Source of the DNA: Lachnoclostridium sp.
GTDB lineage: Bacteria; Bacillota; Clostridia; Lachnospirales; Lachnospiraceae
Assembly (NCBI GenBank): GCA_003445895.1
Contig: DMCD01000012.1
Span: forward strand, 1-9,839
Length of the DNA: 9,839 bases
Direction: 5' to 3'
Below the pieces are notes generated by a model. That model ran no database searches. It saw only the letters and a list, made by a program, of their open reading frames with translations, and had not been told where the DNA came from. Position numbers and translations under genes: made by a program. This document shows positions 6,437-9,839 of the stretch, one piece after another. Positions within the stretch are counted from its first letter, which is position 1, and the number at the start of each line of letters is the position of its first letter.

Positions 6437-8302
6437 ATGGAAAAACGAACTTCACGGCCTTCCGGGGGCTATCCGACAAAATGGAGCCTTCTGGGGGCGT
6501 TTCTTGCGGGAAGCCGCCGCTGGTTTTTCATGAGCATTCTCCTCTCGGTCTTTGCCTCGCTGGCAGACCTCTTAAACCCCCGTATCATCGGCTATACGGT
6601 GGACGTTCTTCTGCGGGGGGATGAGACAAAGCAGTCCGGCTTTTTCGGCACACTGGCAGAGATGGCGGGCGGGGCCGAGTACCTGCGCACCCATCTGGGA
6701 ATCATCGCGCTTCTGGTGGTGGCGGTCGCGCTGTTCGGCGCAGGATGCCGCTACCTTTTTCAGATGTGCAATTCGATTGCATCCGAGCGTCTGATCAAGA
6801 CTATGCGGGACATGCTGTTTTCGCATATCGAAGGGATGCCCTTCTCCTGGTACACAGACCATGCGGCGGGAGATATCATCCAGCGGTGCACCTCGGATAC
6901 GGAGACGGTGCGGCGGTTTCTGTCGGAGCAGCTCACGGAGATTCTGCGGATTGTGCTGCTGATTGGTCTCTCTCTGGGCTTTATGTTCCGGCTGAGCGTG
7001 CCGCTGGCCATTCCGGCGGCGTTGTTTGTGCCGATCGTATTTGCCTATTCCCTGTTCTTTCATCAGCGCATCGGCATGACCTTTCTCCGGGCAGACGAGG
7101 AGGAAGGCACCCTTTCCGCCATTGCCCAGGAGAATCTGACCGGCGTCCGGGTGGTCCGCGCCTTCGGGCGGGAGCGCACGGAGAGAAGCCGCTTCGAGAA
7201 GCAGAATCAGATTTATACGGCGGCCTACAAGAAGCTGGCTGTTCTCATATCCACCTTCTGGTCCATGGGTGATTTCATATCCGGCCTGCAGGTGCTTCTC
7301 ATTGTGGCCCTGGGGGCGGCATACGTGGTGAGGGGAAGCCTCACGGTCGGCGATTATATCGCCTTTGTGGCCTATAATGCCATGCTGGCCTGGCCGGTAA
7401 GGACGCTGGGGCGTGTGGTGAGCCAGATGAGCCGCGCCGGCGTGTCCGTGGAGCGTATCCGGGAAATCATGAATGCAGAACCGGAGGCGGAGCCGGAGAA
7501 TCCGGTTCCCTTCCCGGCAGAGGGCGACATTATATTTGACCATGTCCGGTTCCGGTATGGACCGGACCTTCCCTGGATCCTGAAGGATGTGTCCTTTACG
7601 GTTCCGCGGGGAAAGACTGTTGGAATTCTGGGAAGCACCGGCTCCGGCAAATCCACGCTGGGAGAGCTGCTGGACCGGCTCTATGACCTGGAGGAGGGAT
7701 GCGGCAGAATCCTCATCGGCGATACGGATATCCGGGACATCAGCCGGGCTGACCTCCGGCATCACGTCGGAATCGTGCTGCAGGAGCCCTTCCTGTTTTC
7801 CAAGAGTATCCGGGACAATATTCTCATCGCCGTGCCGGAGGAGGAGAAGGGGCGGGAGGAACGCCTGAAGTTCGCGGCCGGGGCAGCGGCCCTGACCGAG
7901 ACCATCGCGTCCTTTGCCGAAGGCTATGAAACGACGGTGGGAGAGCGGGGGGTTGCCCTCTCGGGAGGACAGAAGCAGCGCACGGCCATCGCCCAGACCC
8001 TGGTGCGGGATGTGCCGGTGCTTGTTTTTGATGATTCCCTCTCGGCGGTGGACGCGGAGACCGACGGAAGAATCCGGGCAAATCTTAAGGCATACCGCGG
8101 GCAGCAGAAGACGGTTATTCTGATTTCCCACCGGATTCTCACCCTCATGGACGCAGATGAAATCATCGTCCTGTCCGGCGGCCGGGCCGCGGAGCGGGGA
8201 ACCCACCGGGAGCTGATGGAACAGGGCGGAATCTACCGGACCATCTGCGATATTCAGAATATCCCCGGAGAGACATGTAAGGATTCGGAAGGGAGGCCGT
8301 AA
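6437..8302 (+). CDS. ABC exporter half-transporter, degenerate-site subunit (BmrC/TM287-like)
   Basis: A 621-residue membrane protein with an N-terminal six-helix type IV exporter domain (about residues 25-340) and a C-terminal nucleotide-binding domain. Visible motifs are Walker A GSTGSGKST (399-407), Q-loop VLQEPFLFS, signature LSGGQKQR (508-515), Walker B VLVFDD (D532) and the H-loop histidine H565. The residue after the Walker B aspartate is D533 rather than the catalytic Glu. This substitution is the hallmark of the BmrC/TM287 subunit of heterodimeric exporters, whose Walker sites form the non-hydrolytic site. The intracellular ENLTGVRVVRAFGRE segment is typical of multidrug/lipid exporters of the MsbA/LmrA superfamily. 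The substrate cannot be told. The start at ATG 6437 follows GAAAGG. The stop TAA shares one base with the start of the next gene, so translation of the two is probably coupled. Confidence 0.93.
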   Translation: MEKRTSRPSGGYPTKWSLLGAFLAGSRRWFFMSILLSVFASLADLLNPRIIGYTVDVLLRGDETKQSGFFGTLAEMAGGAEYLRTHLGIIALLVVAVALFGAGCRYLFQMCNSIASERLIKTMRDMLFSHIEGMPFSWYTDHAAGDIIQRCTSDTETVRRFLSEQLTEILRIVLLIGLSLGFMFRLSVPLAIPAALFVPIVFAYSLFFHQRIGMTFLRADEEEGTLSAIAQENLTGVRVVRAFGRERTERSRFEKQNQIYTAAYKKLAVLISTFWSMGDFISGLQVLLIVALGAAYVVRGSLTVGDYIAFVAYNAMLAWPVRTLGRVVSQMSRAGVSVERIREIMNAEPEAEPENPVPFPAEGDIIFDHVRFRYGPDLPWILKDVSFTVPRGKTVGILGSTGSGKSTLGELLDRLYDLEEGCGRILIGDTDIRDISRADLRHHVGIVLQEPFLFSKSIRDNILIAVPEEEKGREERLKFAAGAAALTETIASFAEGYETTVGERGVALSGGQKQRTAIAQTLVRDVPVLVFDDSLSAVDAETDGRIRANLKAYRGQQKTVILISHRILTLMDADEIIVLSGGRAAERGTHRELMEQGGIYRTICDIQNIPGETCKDSEGRP

Positions 8303-9839
8303 TGGAACAGGCAAATACGGAAAAAAGGCTTCCCTGGTACGGGATCCCGGCGATACTGCCCTATCTTAAAGAGTACCGGACAAAGATGGTCATTATGGTG
8401 TTCTTCGGCGCCGTGAGCAGTGTGGCGGACGCGGTGTTTCCGCTGTTCAACCGCTATGCGCTGAACCACTTTGCGGACGGGAAGACCCTCGACACCATGG
8501 GGCTTTTTGTCCTGCTCTACGTGGCGGTGCTTCTTGTCCAGGTGGCGGCGAACCTGATCAGCGCCTTCCTCATCAGCTTTGTGGAGCTGGATGTGGGGCG
8601 GGATCTGAAAAATGCCGCCTTTAACCACCTGCAGACGCTGTCATTTTCCTATTACAACAACCACAGCGTGGGATACCTCCACGCCCGGGTCATGAGCGAT
8701 ACGGACCGCATCGGAACGCTGGTCACCTGGCGTCTCATGGACCTGGTATGGTACTTTTCCTACATCATCAGCGTGTTTTTCGTCATGTTCCGGATTAACG
8801 CCGAGCTTTCGGCGATGCTTCTTCTGCTTCTGCCCATAGCCATCCTGCTGACAGGTTTTTTCCAGAGACGGCTGGTGGTGCTGAACCGGAAGATCCGGGA
8901 GCTGAATTCCCGGATTACCGGGAATTTCAACGAGGGTATCACCGGGGCCAGGACCATCCGCACACTGGTGGTGGAGGACAGGGTTATCCGGGATTTCCGG
9001 GAGGATACGGAGCGGATGCGGAAGACATCGGTCCACGCCACCCATTATTCCGCCCTGTTTTCGGCCACACTGACCTCCATGGCCTCCGCGGCCCTGGCCA
9101 TCGTTCTCTGGCGGGGCGGAAGGCTTACAAGGGAGAGTATGATGGAGATCGGCACCCTGTCTGTCTTTATGTCCTATGCGCTGGGCATGATGGACCCGCT
9201 GCGCTATATGATCGCGGCCCTGTCCGAGCTGGTCAGCGCCCAGGTCAATATCGAGCGCTTTACCGGACTGATGAAGGAAACCTCCGATGTCACCGATACG
9301 CCGGAGGTGGTGGAGAAATACGGGGATACCTTCCACCCGAAGAAGGAGAACTGGGAGGGGCTCCGGGGGGATATCGAATTCCGGGACGTCTCCTTCCGCT
9401 ATCCGGACGGCAAAGAGCTGGTTCTGTCCCATTTTAACCTCCGGGTTCCCCGGGGGCAGCGGGTGGCCATCGTCGGGGAGACCGGCGCCGGAAAATCCAC
9501 CCTGGTCAATCTGGTCTGCCGGTTTTTTGAACCGACAGAAGGGCAGATTCTGATCGACGGCAGGGACGCGAGAGAGCGATCCCAGCTGTGGCTCCACTCC
9601 CATATCGGCTATGTGCTGCAGACGCCGCATCTTTTTTCGGGGAGTGTCCGGGACAATCTCCGTTACGGAAGGCCGGACGCGACGGATGAGGAAATATGGG
9701 ATGCCCTTCGGCTGGTTTCCGCTGCCGATGTGGTAAAGCATATGGGACAGGGACTGGACAGCCCGGTGGGAGAGGGCGGAGACCTTCTGTCCACCGGTGA
9801 AAAGCAGCTTTTAAGCTTTGCAAGAGCCCTTCTGGCGGA
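8302..9839 (+). CDS. ABC exporter half-transporter, partner subunit (BmrD/TM288-like), partial at the 3' end
   Basis: The reading frame is open from ATG 8302 to the end of the window: 512 codons, cut off within the nucleotide-binding domain. It begins with MEQANTEKRLPWYGIPAILP, with a six-helix transmembrane domain to about residue 320. A linker then contains the KYGDTFHPKKENWEGLRGDI-type stretch common in clostridial exporter pairs. Walker A is GETGAGKST (392-400), the Q-loop is VLQTPHLFSG, and the signature is LSTGEKQ (496-502) instead of LSGGQ. A non-canonical signature is expected in the partner that completes the degenerate ATP site of the first subunit. Walker B and the H-loop lie beyond the window. 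The ribosome binding site GGAAGGGAGG (8287-8296) lies inside the end of the preceding gene, and the ATG overlaps that gene's TAA by one base. The two proteins almost certainly assemble as one heterodimer. Confidence 0.92.
   Translation, partial: MEQANTEKRLPWYGIPAILPYLKEYRTKMVIMVFFGAVSSVADAVFPLFNRYALNHFADGKTLDTMGLFVLLYVAVLLVQVAANLISAFLISFVELDVGRDLKNAAFNHLQTLSFSYYNNHSVGYLHARVMSDTDRIGTLVTWRLMDLVWYFSYIISVFFVMFRINAELSAMLLLLLPIAILLTGFFQRRLVVLNRKIRELNSRITGNFNEGITGARTIRTLVVEDRVIRDFREDTERMRKTSVHATHYSALFSATLTSMASAALAIVLWRGGRLTRESMMEIGTLSVFMSYALGMMDPLRYMIAALSELVSAQVNIERFTGLMKETSDVTDTPEVVEKYGDTFHPKKENWEGLRGDIEFRDVSFRYPDGKELVLSHFNLRVPRGQRVAIVGETGAGKSTLVNLVCRFFEPTEGQILIDGRDARERSQLWLHSHIGYVLQTPHLFSGSVRDNLRYGRPDATDEEIWDALRLVSAADVVKHMGQGLDSPVGEGGDLLSTGEKQLLSFARALLA

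Noticed and set aside
6572..8314. A 580-codon minus-strand frame opposite the first ABC gene
   Set aside because: The plus strand has complete ABC exporter motifs; the minus-strand product has no recognisable motif and the composition of a mirror frame.
8641..9741. A 366-codon minus-strand frame opposite the second ABC gene
   Set aside because: The plus-strand frame from 8302 is open to the window end and carries Walker A, Q-loop and signature motifs, so the minus-strand frame is a shadow.

Overview
The window looks like a chromosomal segment of a GC-rich Bacillota bacterium of the class Clostridia, plausibly a Lachnospiraceae-type gut anaerobe. This rests on strong purine-rich ribosome binding sites, tight gene packing, and the kinds of genes present: a clostridial radical SAM enzyme of the AmrS type, a MATE protein fused to an RsbW-like ATPase, a Cache-HAMP-SpoIIE phosphatase, and a heterodimeric ABC exporter pair. 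Taxonomy is inference. I see no rRNA, tRNA, CRISPR array, insertion sequence or phage gene, and base usage looks even throughout.

Layout. Positions 1-42 hold the last 13 codons of an upstream gene. Positions 49-909 encode a radical SAM protein of the AmmeMemoRadiSam type. It is followed 16 bases later by a 592-residue fusion (926-2704): a MATE-family membrane domain with an RsbW/SpoIIAB-like GHKL ATPase domain at its C-terminus. A clear sigma-A-type promoter in the short gap then precedes a 696-residue membrane phosphatase (2786-4876). Its order is transmembrane segment, extracytoplasmic dCache sensor, transmembrane segment, HAMP, and SpoIIE/RsbU-type PP2C. Convergent to it, and overlapping it by 47 bases, is a minus-strand gene (6353-4830) encoding a PD-(D/E)XK-nuclease-like domain joined to a superfamily 1 helicase-like ATPase. 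From a shared 83-base divergent intergenic region the plus strand resumes with two half-size ABC exporters (6437-8302 and 8302 to beyond the window end). They overlap by one base and together look like one asymmetric heterodimeric exporter.

How the genes may work together. The MATE-RsbW fusion and the Cache-HAMP-PP2C protein next to it carry the two opposing enzymes of a partner-switching circuit, a serine kinase/anti-sigma-like ATPase and a PP2C phosphatase. Here the kinase-like domain is tethered to a transporter and the phosphatase to an extracellular sensor. No STAS antagonist or sigma factor gene is in the window, so the substrate that would link them is missing from view. This module is the most interesting feature. 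The nuclease-helicase protein is the second: a self-contained gene of unknown role, possibly in nucleic-acid defence or repair. The ABC pair is conventional but shows the expected degenerate site, with Asp replacing the catalytic Glu in the first subunit and an LSTGE signature in the second.
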